This document shows, in pieces, positions 6,420 to 15,829 of a stretch of DNA of 43,258 nucleotides. Below the pieces are notes generated by a model. That model did not search any database, had not been told where the DNA came from, and saw only the letters and a program-made list of their open reading frames with translations. Source of the stretch: Thiogranum sp. (lineage in GTDB: Bacteria > Pseudomonadota > Gammaproteobacteria > DSM-19610); NCBI GenBank assembly GCA_024102665.1, contig JAGFJP010000086.1, positions 1 through 43,258 of the forward strand, written 5' to 3'. The stretch's first letter is position 1, and each line of letters begins with the position of its first letter. A program made the translations under genes and the position numbers.

Positions 6420-8585
6420 ATGGATGTCTCCTACATTATCGATCCGCTCAACGACGCTCAGCGCGAAGCGGTAACCGCACCTGCCACGCCGCTGCTGGTG
6501 CTGGCCGGCGCCGGCAGCGGCAAGACCCGGGTGCTGGTGCACCGCGTCGCCTGGCTGGTGCAGGTCGAGGGCGTGTCGCCCTACGGCATTCTGGCGGTCA
6601 CTTTCACCAACAAGGCCGCCGGGGAAATGCGCAGCCGCATCGAGCAGCTGATCGGCGTGCCGACGCGCGGCATGTGGGTGGGCACCTTTCACGGCCTGGC
6701 GCACCGCCTGTTGCGCGCGCACTGGAAGGAAGCCGGCCTGCCGCAGAGCTTCCAGGTGCTGGATTCCGACGACCAGTACCGCATCATCCGCCGCGTGCTG
6801 AGAGCGCTGGAACTCGACGAAAGCCGCTGGCCGCCGCGCCAGGTGCAGTGGTTCATCAACGCGCGCAAGGACGAGGGCCAGCGTCCGCAGCATATCGAAC
6901 ACAAGGGTGATCCCTTCCAGCGCCAGCAGATCGCCATTTACCAGGCCTACGAAGAACTCTGCCAGCGCTCCGGGCTGGTGGACTTCGCCGAGCTGCTGTT
7001 GCGGGCCCATGAACTGTGGCTGAACAATCCCGCCGTGCTGGCACACTACCAGCAGCGCTTTCAGCACATCCTGGTGGACGAGTTTCAGGACACCAACAGC
7101 ATCCAGTACGCCTGGTTGCGGGTGCTGGCCGGCAACGACCCGCGCATCACCATTGTCGGTGACGACGATCAGTCCATCTATGGCTGGCGCGGCGCGAAAA
7201 TCGAAAACCTGCAGCGCTTCGAAAAGGATTTCCCGGCCGCGCGCACCCTGCGACTGGAGCAGAACTACCGTTCCACGGGCGTGATTCTCAAGGCCGCCAA
7301 TGCGCTGATCGCGCATAACGAAGGCCGGCTGGGCAAGAATCTCTGGACGGCGGGCGAAGACGGCGAACCCATCCAGCTGTATACCGCCATCAACGAACAG
7401 GACGAAGCGCAGTTCGTGGTGGAGCGTATCCGTGGCCAGATCGATACCGGCATGGCGCGCAGCGACATGGCGATCCTGTACCGCTCCAATGCCCAGTCGC
7501 GGGTGTTCGAGGAGCGCCTGCTGCAGGCGGGCGTTCCGTACCGCGTGTATGGCGGCCTGCGTTTCTTCGAGCGCCAGGAGATCAAGGATGCGCTGGCCTA
7601 CATGCGTCTTTGCCAGAACCGCGAAGACGATGCGTCTTTCGATCGCGTCGTCAACCAGCCGCCGCGCGGCATCGGCGAGCGCACCCTGAACCAGGTGCGC
7701 GAACGGGCGCGGCTGCAAAATATTTCGTTGTGGGCGGCCGCGCACGTCACCCGCGAGGACAGCGTCCTGACGGCGCGGGCGCGCAATGCGCTCGGCGGTT
7801 TCATCGAGTTGATCGAAACCTTTGCCGCCGACGTCGAAGGGCTGGAGCTAGGCGAACAGGTCCAGCACATCGTCGAGTGCAGCGGACTGAAGGACTACTA
7901 CGTCAAGGAGAAGGGCGAGAAAGGCCAGGCTCGCCTCGAGAACCTCGACGAGCTGGTGAATGCGGCGCGCGAGTACGAATACGATGAAAACGAGGCGGAA
8001 AACCTCGAACCGCTGGCGGCGTTTCTGTCCCACGCGGCGCTGGAAGCTGGCGAAGGCCAGGCGCAGAGCTGGGATGACTGTGTACAGCTCATGACATTGC
8101 ATTCCGCCAAAGGGCTGGAGTTCGACACCGTGTTCCTGTGCGGCCTGGAAGAAGGTCTTTTCCCGCACCAGCGTTCGGTCGAGGAACCGGGGCGGCTCGA
8201 AGAGGAGCGGCGGCTGTGTTACGTCGGCGTCACGCGCGCCCGCAAGCGCCTGTTCGTCACCCACGCCGAACACCGCCGCCTGCACGGCAGCGAGTCCTGG
8301 AGTGTGCCTTCACGTTTCATCAATGAAATCCCTTCCGCGCTGATCGACGAAATCCGTCCGCGCATCCAGGTCAGCCGGCCGCTGGCCGGCCACACCGCCA
8401 CCCGCATCACCGAACCGGCGCCGGAAGGTTTCCGGCTCGGTCAGTGCGTGCAGCATGCAACCTTCGGCGAGGGTGTGGTTCTGAACTACGAAGGCCAGGG
8501 CGCGCACGCGCGCGTCCAGGTGAATTTCGAAACCGCCGGTTCCAAGTGGCTGGTGGTGGCATACGCCAATCTGCAGCCGGCCTGA
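6420..8585 (+). CDS. uvrD: DNA helicase II (UvrD)
   Basis: A 721-residue superfamily 1 helicase matching UvrD length (E. coli 720). It moves 3' to 5' on DNA and acts in nucleotide excision and mismatch repair. All motifs are intact: Walker A GAGSGKT (residues 30-36), Walker B VDEFQDT (about 219), motif III VGDDDQSIYGWRGA, motif IV LEQNYRS, motif V LHSAKGLEFDTVF and motif VI EERRLCYVGVTRARK. The C-terminal LGQCVQHATFGEGVVLNYEG segment is the usual UvrD tail that contacts partner proteins. No Shine-Dalgarno precedes ATG 6420; TAGAAT at 6408-6413 is 6 nt before it, which suggests a leaderless mRNA. A palindromic repeat lies just upstream. I found no convincing LexA box. Confidence 0.97.
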   Translation: MDVSYIIDPLNDAQREAVTAPATPLLVLAGAGSGKTRVLVHRVAWLVQVEGVSPYGILAVTFTNKAAGEMRSRIEQLIGVPTRGMWVGTFHGLAHRLLRAHWKEAGLPQSFQVLDSDDQYRIIRRVLRALELDESRWPPRQVQWFINARKDEGQRPQHIEHKGDPFQRQQIAIYQAYEELCQRSGLVDFAELLLRAHELWLNNPAVLAHYQQRFQHILVDEFQDTNSIQYAWLRVLAGNDPRITIVGDDDQSIYGWRGAKIENLQRFEKDFPAARTLRLEQNYRSTGVILKAANALIAHNEGRLGKNLWTAGEDGEPIQLYTAINEQDEAQFVVERIRGQIDTGMARSDMAILYRSNAQSRVFEERLLQAGVPYRVYGGLRFFERQEIKDALAYMRLCQNREDDASFDRVVNQPPRGIGERTLNQVRERARLQNISLWAAAHVTREDSVLTARARNALGGFIELIETFAADVEGLELGEQVQHIVECSGLKDYYVKEKGEKGQARLENLDELVNAAREYEYDENEAENLEPLAAFLSHAALEAGEGQAQSWDDCVQLMTLHSAKGLEFDTVFLCGLEEGLFPHQRSVEEPGRLEEERRLCYVGVTRARKRLFVTHAEHRRLHGSESWSVPSRFINEIPSALIDEIRPRIQVSRPLAGHTATRITEPAPEGFRLGQCVQHATFGEGVVLNYEGQGAHARVQVNFETAGSKWLVVAYANLQPA

Positions 8586-8703
8586 GCGGCGTGAAAGAGA
8601 CGCGTTCTGCCAGCCGACCTCGCCGCATGACCGCCCGTCATTTTCAGCGTGCACCGGAAGCGCTATACGGCGATGACTACGCCTGTGTGGGCTATCTCGC
8701 CAC

Positions 8704-8727
8704 AAAACCCGGCCTTCTTGACCGGGT
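8704..8727 (-). terminator. Possible terminator of the 8803-9138 gene
   Basis: Read on the minus strand: ACCCGG, a 9-nt loop, CCGGGT followed by TTT. It lies 76 nt beyond the stop of the small membrane protein gene. The stem is short and the T-run weak. The rest of the 8586-8802 gap shows no credible gene. Confidence 0.45.
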
Positions 8728-8802
8728 GCGTCGCGATGCATCGGTAATCGGTAGACGATGCCGGGCGCCTGACCCACGATGGCCCGGGCGGGGCTGCGGG
8801 CA

Positions 8803-9138
8803 TCAATTGCGGATGGCGAGAATGAAGGGGATCCAGGAGACGGCGATGAGCGCCATCACCAGCAGGTTGATCCGGACAATCCGGCCGGCGGCCTGCCTGC
8901 GCTCGTCGCCGGCCTCGGTGGAGGTCGCCCGTGTCATTACCGAGTCCATGACCAGCACCACGAAGATCATGGGTGCAAACACCGGCCCGAACACGGTCTT
9001 CAACAGGCCCAAGCCCTGGTAGTTGATGTCGTCGCCCCCCGCCAGCGGCGTGAATACCGCCGACAACAGGCCAAGCAACAGCAGCACGGCCCGCAGGGGA
9101 CCGAGATCGGCAATCAATGTACGGGCATAACCGCTCAT
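8803..9138 (-). CDS. Small membrane protein, unknown
   Basis: About 111 residues from ATG 9138, with three likely membrane helices: LRAVLLLLGLLSAVFTPLAG, a central FGPVFAPMIFVVLVMDSVM and a C-terminal INLLVMALIAVSWIPFILA. A short charged loop (TSTEAGDERRQAAGR) separates helices 2 and 3. No known family is evident. An upstream extension to 9261 exists but adds a Pro-rich, less likely N-terminus. The gene follows the GGDEF/EAL gene on the same strand after 186 nt with no feature I can name. Confidence 0.62.
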   Translation of the reverse strand: MSGYARTLIADLGPLRAVLLLLGLLSAVFTPLAGGDDINYQGLGLLKTVFGPVFAPMIFVVLVMDSVMTRATSTEAGDERRQAAGRIVRINLLVMALIAVSWIPFILAIRN

Positions 9139-9324
9139 GGACGCACTCACTTTCAGTTCTGAATCGGACGCATCAGGCTGCGGGAAAGGGTAAGAAAATT
9201 CAAGCTGCACCGTTGCGACAGGGGTAACCCGGGGCGGGACAGCACGCTGTGCCCTGGCCAACCCGGCAGTTCCACGACGCCAGCGAAGCCCGCCTCGAGC
9301 TGAACTGGGGGGTTGGCCTACGGC

Positions 9325-12207
9325 TTAGTCTGCGTTGCCGGCGCTGTGTACCCGCGCCTGCGGGAAGCGCGTAACGTTCATCAGCGCCTCGCGCGGTTTG
9401 CCGATGTAGTTGCCCTGCGCATAGTCGACGCCGTAGCTGCGCAGCAGCTCCAGTGTTCGGGGATTTTCCACGTACTCGGCGATGGTCTGCTTGCCCAGCG
9501 CATGGGCGACCTGGTTCATGGATTGCACCATGGCCTGATCGACCTGGCTGTCGGCGAGTCCCTGCACGAAAGCGCCGTCGATCTTGAGCTTGTCGACGGG
9601 CAGGTGCTTGAGGTAGGCGAACGACGAGAATCCGGCGCCGAAGTCGTCGAGCGCGAACTGGCAGCCCATGGTTTTCAGCGCTGAAATGAACTTTTCCGCG
9701 GCCGACAATTTGGCGATGGCTGCCGTTTCCGTGATTTCGAAACACACGCGCGAGGGGTCGATGTTCGAATCGTCAAGCAGCTCCTTGATCATCGGCAGCA
9801 GCGTCACGTCCTCGAACGCCTTGCCCGACAGGTTGATGGAAAAGCGCACCGCTTCGCCCTGCTGGTGCAGGCGCGACAGCTGCGTCAGCGCGCGGCGCAC
9901 GATCCAGCGATCGACGCTGTGGATCAGTCCGAAGCGTTCGGCCGCCGGCATGAAGCCGCCCGGCAGAATGATTTCGCCGTCGTCGCAGACCATGCGCACC
10001 AGCACTTCATAATCCTGCACCTGGTCATCGTTGAGCGCCATGATCGGCTGGTAGACGAGCTGGAACTTGTCGTGCTCCAGCATTTCGCGCACCCGCGATG
10101 CCCAGCCCATGTCTTCCGCCATGCCGGCCTTGTTGCGATCGGTCGGATCGTAGAGATTGGTGCGGTTGCGGCCCTGCGCCTTCGCCATGTTGCAGGCCAG
10201 GTCGGCGTGCGACAACGCCTCTTCGGCGGATTCGACCAGCTGATCGATGAGGGCGGCGCCGATGCTGCAGCTGATATTGAAGCTCTTGCCCGCCTCCAGG
10301 AAGCTGTAGTTCTCGAACAGCTGCCGGAAGTGTTCGGCCGCCAGCAGCACGTCCGCGGCGCGGATGTTGTACAGCAGCAGGGTGAATTCATCGCCACCGA
10401 AGCGCGCCAGCAGGTCGCCGTCGCGCACGTGCGTCAGCAGCAGCTGGGTGATTTCCACCAGCAAGCGGTCGCCGGCGGCGTGACCCAGCGTGTCGTTGAT
10501 GTATTTGAACTGGTCCAGATCGATGTAGAACAGCGCGCAGGTGTTCTCCGGCGTCCGGCCCACCCGCGCCACGGTCCTTTCCAGTTCCTGCTGGAAATAG
10601 TGGCGGTTGAACAGCTTGGTCAGGGAGTCGTGTTCGGCCTGGTAGGTGAGCTGCTGGTGGAAGGCTTTCTGCTCGGTGATGTCGCGGGCGGTGCCGCTGA
10701 ACTGGGTAATGTTGCCCTGCGCGTCACGGTGCGCCTTGGCGTTGAAGCTCAGGTGGCGGCGCTTGCCCTCGTTGTCCAGGTGCACGGTCTCGTACTGGTA
10801 CAGATCCTTGCCCGCCAGCAGGTTGGCAAAGGCTTTCTGGTCTTCCATGCAGTTGTCCGGCGCGCAGAATTCGCTGATGCTGCGGCCCAGCATGTCGTCG
10901 GGATTCAGACCGTAGATCATGCGCGACGATGAATTCAGATAGCTCCAGCGCTGCTGGGTGTCGACACTCCACACCAGATCATGGGCGGTTTCCACCAGCG
11001 CGCGGTAGCGCGCCTCGGCGGCCAGCAGTTCAGTTTCCGCCGCCTTGCGCTGGGTGATGTCGGCGACCATGCAGGTGAACATGCGTTTGCCGCTGATTTC
11101 CATGCCGGATATGCGCAGGGAAATCTGGATGCGCGAACCGTTGCGGTGCGTGCCTTCCACTTCGCGTTCCTCGGTGTGCGTGTCGATCGACTGCTTGACC
11201 TCGAACACCGCCGGTAGCAGCGATGCCAGGTGGCGGCCGCGGATTTCCTGCGCCAGGTAGCCGAACAGCCGCTCGGCGGCCGTGTTGAAGGTATCGACAA
11301 TGCCTTTTTCGTCGACCACGATGATGCCTTCCGCCGCCGTATCCACCACCGCGCGCATATGCGTTTCCTGGTCACCGAGACGCTGGAAGACTTTGCCCAG
11401 TGTCTGGGTGAGGTGACCGATTTCGTCCGTGGAGGCAGGTCGCAGCTTGGCGAGATCCTCGTGCGTGGAAGCGCCGCTGCGGCTGAACAGCTCCTGGAAA
11501 GGACGCAGCGCCTGCTGCATGCTGCGGATCGCCAGCAGGCTGATGGCGGCGGTAAGCAGGCCCAGCGCTATCCAGGTCACCAGGTAGCCGGTGTCGAGGC
11601 CTCCGGTGCGCAGCCAGTGATACTCGGTGAGCAGCGCGTATGACAGCAGCGGAACCAGTCCCGCCAGCAGCAGCGTGCGCGATTGCAGGCTGACATGCAC
11701 GCGGTCCAGGCTCAGGTGTGATGCCAGTTTGCCGAGCTGGTGCAGTCCGAACAGCCAGGCCGGTGTGCCGACCAGCGCGGTGCAGACCACCTGCAGCAGC
11801 AGGAAGTGCAGAAACGGCTGCTGGCTATTGATGCTGATGTTGCCATCCAGGCTCCAGAACACCAGCACCGGGCTGATCAGCGCGTGCAGCGCCATCAGGC
11901 TCCAGAAGTCACGGCTGAAACGGTGCAGCTGGCGGTGCAGGTGGGTCGGCGCATTGCCGCCCTCGGGATGCTGGAGCGTCCAGGTGATGAGCGGAGTTAT
12001 GAGGCGTTGCAGTTGAAACAGGGAGAAAAAGATCAGTGTCACGGAAAACGCCGGCAGGACACCGGCGGCCAGCACCGCCTGCAGTTCCCGGGGGCTCAGG
12101 ACGCCGAACAGCACTGCGGCGCCGAAACCGGTCAACGGGGCGAGCAGGAACCCCATGAACAGCAAGATCGAAAATCGGGCGCCTATGCGCTCGGGTGCAT
12201 CCAGCAT
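9325..12207 (-). CDS. Membrane PAS-PAS-GGDEF-EAL cyclic di-GMP protein
   Basis: A 960-residue dual-domain cyclic di-GMP enzyme. Residues 1-230 hold about six membrane helices, which form an uncharacterised input module. A HAMP-like linker follows, then two PAS domains (about 290-400 and 410-530). The GGDEF domain is complete, with GGDEF at 604-608 and an RxxD inhibitory site five residues upstream (RDGD). The C-terminal EAL domain has EVL (734-736) in place of EAL, but keeps the metal and catalytic motifs: NLSGKAF, EITETAAI, DDFGAGFSS and the Lys of DKLKIDG. EVL variants are often active phosphodiesterases. The protein could make or break cyclic di-GMP in response to a membrane or redox signal. 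It is divergent from the TRAP binding-protein gene. Confidence 0.95.
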   Translation of the reverse strand: MLDAPERIGARFSILLFMGFLLAPLTGFGAAVLFGVLSPRELQAVLAAGVLPAFSVTLIFFSLFQLQRLITPLITWTLQHPEGGNAPTHLHRQLHRFSRDFWSLMALHALISPVLVFWSLDGNISINSQQPFLHFLLLQVVCTALVGTPAWLFGLHQLGKLASHLSLDRVHVSLQSRTLLLAGLVPLLSYALLTEYHWLRTGGLDTGYLVTWIALGLLTAAISLLAIRSMQQALRPFQELFSRSGASTHEDLAKLRPASTDEIGHLTQTLGKVFQRLGDQETHMRAVVDTAAEGIIVVDEKGIVDTFNTAAERLFGYLAQEIRGRHLASLLPAVFEVKQSIDTHTEEREVEGTHRNGSRIQISLRISGMEISGKRMFTCMVADITQRKAAETELLAAEARYRALVETAHDLVWSVDTQQRWSYLNSSSRMIYGLNPDDMLGRSISEFCAPDNCMEDQKAFANLLAGKDLYQYETVHLDNEGKRRHLSFNAKAHRDAQGNITQFSGTARDITEQKAFHQQLTYQAEHDSLTKLFNRHYFQQELERTVARVGRTPENTCALFYIDLDQFKYINDTLGHAAGDRLLVEITQLLLTHVRDGDLLARFGGDEFTLLLYNIRAADVLLAAEHFRQLFENYSFLEAGKSFNISCSIGAALIDQLVESAEEALSHADLACNMAKAQGRNRTNLYDPTDRNKAGMAEDMGWASRVREMLEHDKFQLVYQPIMALNDDQVQDYEVLVRMVCDDGEIILPGGFMPAAERFGLIHSVDRWIVRRALTQLSRLHQQGEAVRFSINLSGKAFEDVTLLPMIKELLDDSNIDPSRVCFEITETAAIAKLSAAEKFISALKTMGCQFALDDFGAGFSSFAYLKHLPVDKLKIDGAFVQGLADSQVDQAMVQSMNQVAHALGKQTIAEYVENPRTLELLRSYGVDYAQGNYIGKPREALMNVTRFPQARVHSAGNAD

Positions 12208-12390
12208 GTTGCCCCCCTGGGACGCCGGCTGCCAGGACCGCGGATCTTGTTGGTGCTTGCAGTGCCTGGTGCCACTAATTCCCTTATTTAGCAGAATACT
12301 ACGGACATTTCTGAATTAATTGCGCAGCATAATGACATAACATACCAAATTTGCAACAATTGTTTTGGGCCGATTCGCGACATAAACCCG

Positions 12391-12396
12391 TACAAT
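12391..12396 (+). promoter_or_regulatory. Candidate -10 box for the TRAP binding-protein gene
   Basis: TACAAT at 12391-12396 lies 32 nt before the ATG of the binding-protein gene, in the A/T-rich 221-nt region between divergent genes. A -35 is not clear: TTGGGC (12365-12370) is the nearest match but leaves a 20-nt spacer. Confidence 0.35.
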
Positions 12397-12428
12397 AGCC
12401 GCGACCAACCACCACTCTCGGGGGCACA

Positions 12429-13547
12429 ATGAAACGACGACTGTTTTTACGGCGACTGGGCGGCGGCGCGCTGGTCGCGGGCGCCACGCTGGGCGCCGGC
12501 TGCAAACCGCAGGACACGCCGGGGCAGGCGCAGGAAGACGGCCGAGGCTCCTTCAGGCCGGTGAAATGGAAAATGGTGACGACCTGGCCCAAGAACTTCC
12601 CCGGTCTCGGTACCGGCGCGAATTTCCTGGCCGACCTGATCACCGGCATGAGCGGCGGGCGTATTCAGGTCAAGGTCTACGGTGCCACGGAGCTGGTGCC
12701 GGCGTTCGAGGTGTTCGATGCCGTATCGCGCGGCACCGCCGAGCTGGGCCATGGCTCCGCCTATTACTGGAAAGGCAAGAGCGAGGCAGCGCAGTTCTTC
12801 TCGGCAGTGCCGTTCGGCCTCACGGCAGAGGAAATGAATGCCTGGCTGTATCACGGCGGCGGCATGGAGTTGTGGAAAGAGACCTATGAGCCGTTCGGCC
12901 TGGTGCCGATGGCCGCCGGCAACACCGGCGTGCAGATGGCCGGCTGGTTCAACCGCGAAATCAATACCATCGAAGATCTGCGCGGTCTGAAAATGCGCAT
13001 CCCGGGGCTGGGCGGCGAAGTGCTGGCGCGCGCCGGAGGAACGCCGGTCAGCCTGCCCGGCGGCGAGTTGTTCACTTCGCTGCAATCGGGCGCCATCGAC
13101 GCCACGGAGTGGGTCAATCCCTATAACGATCTGGCCTTCGGCCTCTACAAGGCGGCGAAACACTACTACTATCCCGGCTGGCACGAGCCCGGCACCACGC
13201 TGGAATGCATGGTCAACAAGAAGGCATTCGATGCGCTGCCGGAAGATCTGCAGGCGGTGGTCACCAACGCGGCACGCGTCGCCAATCAGGACATGCTGTC
13301 CGAGTACGTCGCCCGCAACAACCAGGCGCTGCAAACACTGGTGGACGAGCACCATGTCGATGTCCGCAAGCTGCCGGACAGGGTGCTGGAACGGTTGCGT
13401 GAGCTGTCCGAACAGGTGGTGGGCGAAATCGCCGAAAAGGATCCGCTGTCGCGGCGCGTGTTCGAGTCTTTCCAGGCGTTTCGCCGCCAGGTCATCAAGT
13501 GGAATGCCATTTCGACAAGCGCGTTTCTCAACGCGCGTTCCGGCTAG
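12429..13547 (+). CDS. TRAP transporter substrate-binding protein (DctP family)
   Basis: A 372-residue periplasmic solute-binding protein for a TRAP transporter. The N-terminus RRLFLRRLGGG looks like a twin-arginine signal, and LGAGC at 21-25 is a lipobox, so the protein is probably lipid-anchored. The DctP fold is shown by KMRIPGLGGEVLARAGGTPV, the LPGGELFTSLQSGAIDATEWVNPYND signature and GWHEPG. This set is closest to the TakP/mannitol-chloroaromatic-type group, which binds 2-oxo acids or carboxylates; the true ligand is unknown. The Shine-Dalgarno is GGGGG before ATG. The membrane genes of the same system are convergent with it: the two reading frames overlap in the shared CTAG at 13544-13547. 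Confidence 0.93.
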   Translation: MKRRLFLRRLGGGALVAGATLGAGCKPQDTPGQAQEDGRGSFRPVKWKMVTTWPKNFPGLGTGANFLADLITGMSGGRIQVKVYGATELVPAFEVFDAVSRGTAELGHGSAYYWKGKSEAAQFFSAVPFGLTAEEMNAWLYHGGGMELWKETYEPFGLVPMAAGNTGVQMAGWFNREINTIEDLRGLKMRIPGLGGEVLARAGGTPVSLPGGELFTSLQSGAIDATEWVNPYNDLAFGLYKAAKHYYYPGWHEPGTTLECMVNKKAFDALPEDLQAVVTNAARVANQDMLSEYVARNNQALQTLVDEHHVDVRKLPDRVLERLRELSEQVVGEIAEKDPLSRRVFESFQAFRRQVIKWNAISTSAFLNARSG

Positions 13548-14914
13548 GGATAGATGACACCGGGCAGCCAGGTGGCCAGCGCCGGCCACAGCGCCAGCAA
13601 CCCCAGCATGCCGAGCTGTATCGCGATGAACGGGGCCACGCCGCGATAGATGTCGCCGGTGGTAATGCTGTCCGGCGCCACGCCGCGCAGGTAAAACAGC
13701 GCGAAACCGAATGGCGGAGTCAGGAACGAGGTCTGCAGATTGATGGCGATCATGATGCCCAGCCAGACAGGGTCCAGCCCCATGGCCAGCAGCACCGGTC
13801 CGACAATCGGCACCACGATGAACGTGATCTCGATGAAATCGATCACGAAGCCGAGCAGGAACATCGCCAGCATCACCACCAGCACCGCGCCGACCACGCC
13901 GCCGGGCAGTTGCGTCAGCAGCTCCTCGACCAGCACGTCACCGCCGAAACCGCGGAACACCAGCGAGAACACCGAGGCGCCTATCAGGATCAGGAACACC
14001 ATGCTGGTGACTTTCATGGTGCTGCGCACCACGTCGCGAAGAATCGCCGCCTTGAGCTGACCGCGCGTCGCGGCCAGCAGCATGGCGCCGACGGCGCCCA
14101 CGGACGCGGCCTCGGTCGGTGTCGCCAGGCCGCCCATGATGGAACCTAGCACCGCCACGATCAGCAGCAGCGGCGGCGCCAGCGCCCGGATGATCGCCAC
14201 TATCCCCGTGTGCTCATGCGAAGGATCGTGCGCCGGCATGGCCTGCGGGCGCAGAAAAGCGACAGCGGCAATGTAGACCAGGTACAGCCCGACCAGCAGC
14301 AGGCCGGGAATCAGGGCGCCGGCGAACAGGTCGCCGACGGAGATGGTTTTCGGCGAGAAAATGCCCTGGTCGAGCTGCGATTGCTGGTAGGCCGAGGACA
14401 GCACGTCGCCCAGCAGAACCAGCACAATCGACGGCGGCACGATCTGCCCCAGCGTGCCGGATGCGCAAATGGTGCCGGTGGCGATGCGCGGATCATAGCC
14501 GCGCCGCAGCATGGTGGGCAGCGACAGCAGTCCCATGGTGACCACGGTGGCGCCGACGATGCCGGTGCTGGCGGCGAGCAGCATGCCCACCAGGGTGACG
14601 GAAATCCCCAGTCCGCCGCGCAGGCTGCCGAACAGCCCGGACATGGTCTCGAGCAGATTCTCGGCGACACGCGAGCGTTCCAGCATCACGCCCATGAACA
14701 CGAACAGCGGTACCGCCACCAGCGTCTGGTTGTTCATGATGCCGAACAGCCGGTTGGGCAGCGCCTCAAGGAAGGCGTAGTCGAAACTGCCCAGCCATTG
14801 CCCGACAAACGCGAAAGCGAGCGCTGTGCCGGCCAGGCTGAAGGCCACCGGATAGCCGGTCAGCAGCACCAGGAACACCACGGCGAACATCAGCAGGGCG
14901 ATTTCGCCGTTCAA
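13544..14914 (-). CDS. dctM: TRAP transporter large permease (DctM)
   Basis: A 456-residue integral membrane protein with about 12 helices. It is the transport channel of the TRAP system and uses the sodium gradient. Typical motifs are VPLFVFMGVMLERS, GILGATV-like ASTGIVGATVVTMG, ICASGTLGQIVPPSIVLVLLG, PTEAASVGAVGAM and FLTPPFGFALFY. The loop around residues 170-200 is longer than average. The start overlaps the end of dctQ by 4 nt (ATGA), as expected for a coupled pair. Its stop overlaps that of the convergent binding-protein gene. Confidence 0.95.
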   Translation of the reverse strand: MNGEIALLMFAVVFLVLLTGYPVAFSLAGTALAFAFVGQWLGSFDYAFLEALPNRLFGIMNNQTLVAVPLFVFMGVMLERSRVAENLLETMSGLFGSLRGGLGISVTLVGMLLAASTGIVGATVVTMGLLSLPTMLRRGYDPRIATGTICASGTLGQIVPPSIVLVLLGDVLSSAYQQSQLDQGIFSPKTISVGDLFAGALIPGLLLVGLYLVYIAAVAFLRPQAMPAHDPSHEHTGIVAIIRALAPPLLLIVAVLGSIMGGLATPTEAASVGAVGAMLLAATRGQLKAAILRDVVRSTMKVTSMVFLILIGASVFSLVFRGFGGDVLVEELLTQLPGGVVGAVLVVMLAMFLLGFVIDFIEITFIVVPIVGPVLLAMGLDPVWLGIMIAINLQTSFLTPPFGFALFYLRGVAPDSITTGDIYRGVAPFIAIQLGMLGLLALWPALATWLPGVIYP

Positions 14915-15438
14915 GACCTCTCCCTTGCCCGTGCCAGCAGCTTGCCGAGGCTGGCCAGGGCCTGACTGATGCCCTGCAGGATGAGCAGCGCTGCCGCCAG
15001 CGGAATCAGTGTTTTCAGGAGATAGACGTAGGGCAGCCCGCCGGTTTCGCCCGAGGATTCACGCAGCGCCCAGGCGGCGGCGACATAGTCCCAGCTGACC
15101 CACAGCAGGAACAGGCAAACCGGCAGCAACAGCAGCAGCGCCCCCAGCAGGTCCACCAGCGCCTTGCGAGACGCGCTGAAACCGCGATAGAAAATGTCCA
15201 CGCGCACATGTTCGTCATCCCTGAGCGTCCATGCGGCGCCGAGCAGAAACAGCGTTGAGTGCAGGTAGAGGATGGACTCCTGCATCGCGATCGAGCCGAA
15301 CTGAAACAGGTAGCGCAGCACCACCACGCTGAAAGTGACCAGCACCAGCGCCAGCGACAGCCAGGCAACGGCATTGCCGATGACCTCCGCCACGCGGTCG
15401 AGTCTGGTGGCGAGTGGCGTAAGGAACGGGTGAGACAT
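14911..15438 (-). CDS. dctQ: TRAP transporter small permease (DctQ)
   Basis: A 175-residue four-helix membrane subunit that partners DctM. Typical features are the RDDEHVRVDIFY loop between helices 2 and 3 and WVSWDYV in helix 3. There is no Shine-Dalgarno; TATAAT on the minus strand (15452 to 15447) lies 8 nt before the ATG, so the mRNA may be leaderless. A palindromic repeat end abuts this hexamer. It is the first gene of the dctQM unit. Confidence 0.92.
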   Translation of the reverse strand: MSHPFLTPLATRLDRVAEVIGNAVAWLSLALVLVTFSVVVLRYLFQFGSIAMQESILYLHSTLFLLGAAWTLRDDEHVRVDIFYRGFSASRKALVDLLGALLLLLPVCLFLLWVSWDYVAAAWALRESSGETGGLPYVYLLKTLIPLAAALLILQGISQALASLGKLLARARERS

Positions 15439-15450
15439 GGGCGGCGATTA

Positions 15451-15480
15451 TAACCCGCATTTCTCACCGCACATCTACTG
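15451..15480. repeat. Half copy of the palindromic element
   Basis: TAACCCGCATTTCTCACCGC at 15451-15470, followed by a TCTACTGCGGC block also found in the compact and long copies. No matching right end is visible nearby, so this is a single end or degenerate copy. It lies between the DUF2782 gene and dctQ, overlapping the possible dctQ -10 box. Confidence 0.65.
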
Positions 15481-15493
15481 CGGCCGCCGGTGT

Positions 15494-15811
15494 TTACCAG
15501 CGGAACAGCACCCAGCTCGGAATCAACAGATTTGGTTCGATTTCGGTGGGACTGGACTCCAGGCTGCCGTCGCCGTCGCTGTCGATCAGATAGTAGGGCG
15601 GCGCGTTTTTCGGTGTCACCTTGATCATGTAAACCTGTCCGTTGATGCTGTACTCCTCGACGGTCTGGTCCTCGCGCTGAATGATGCGCACTTCCGGTTC
15701 CATGCCCTCCTGGTCGCCGAGCCCCGGCGGCGGTGGCGGCGGCAGGCTGGCGGGTTCCTCGGCGGCGGCGAAACTGCAGTAAAGCAGGGCGGGGAGCAAC
15801 AGGCGTTTCAT
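15494..15811 (-). CDS. DUF2782 exported protein
   Basis: A 105-residue protein with a signal peptide (residues 1-17, cut near AAAEE), a proline-rich linker (PPPPPPG) and the DUF2782 core: REDQTVEEYSINGQVYMIKVTPKNAPPYYLID. The family is confined to Proteobacteria and is typically found beside polA, as here. Its function is unknown. The gene follows the LOG-family gene by 18 nt on the same strand and is probably co-transcribed with it. Confidence 0.85.
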   Translation of the reverse strand: MKRLLLPALLYCSFAAAEEPASLPPPPPPGLGDQEGMEPEVRIIQREDQTVEEYSINGQVYMIKVTPKNAPPYYLIDSDGDGSLESSPTEIEPNLLIPSWVLFRW

Positions 15812-15829
15812 GGCGATATCCAGGTAAGA

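Noticed and set aside
6240..7745. 501-codon open frame on the minus strand
   Set aside because: Fully antisense to uvrD and the palindromic repeat; no start signal or family motif.
8444..9022. 192-codon plus-strand frame after uvrD
   Set aside because: Starts inside uvrD and overlaps the small membrane-protein gene on the other strand; sequence is low in recognisable structure.
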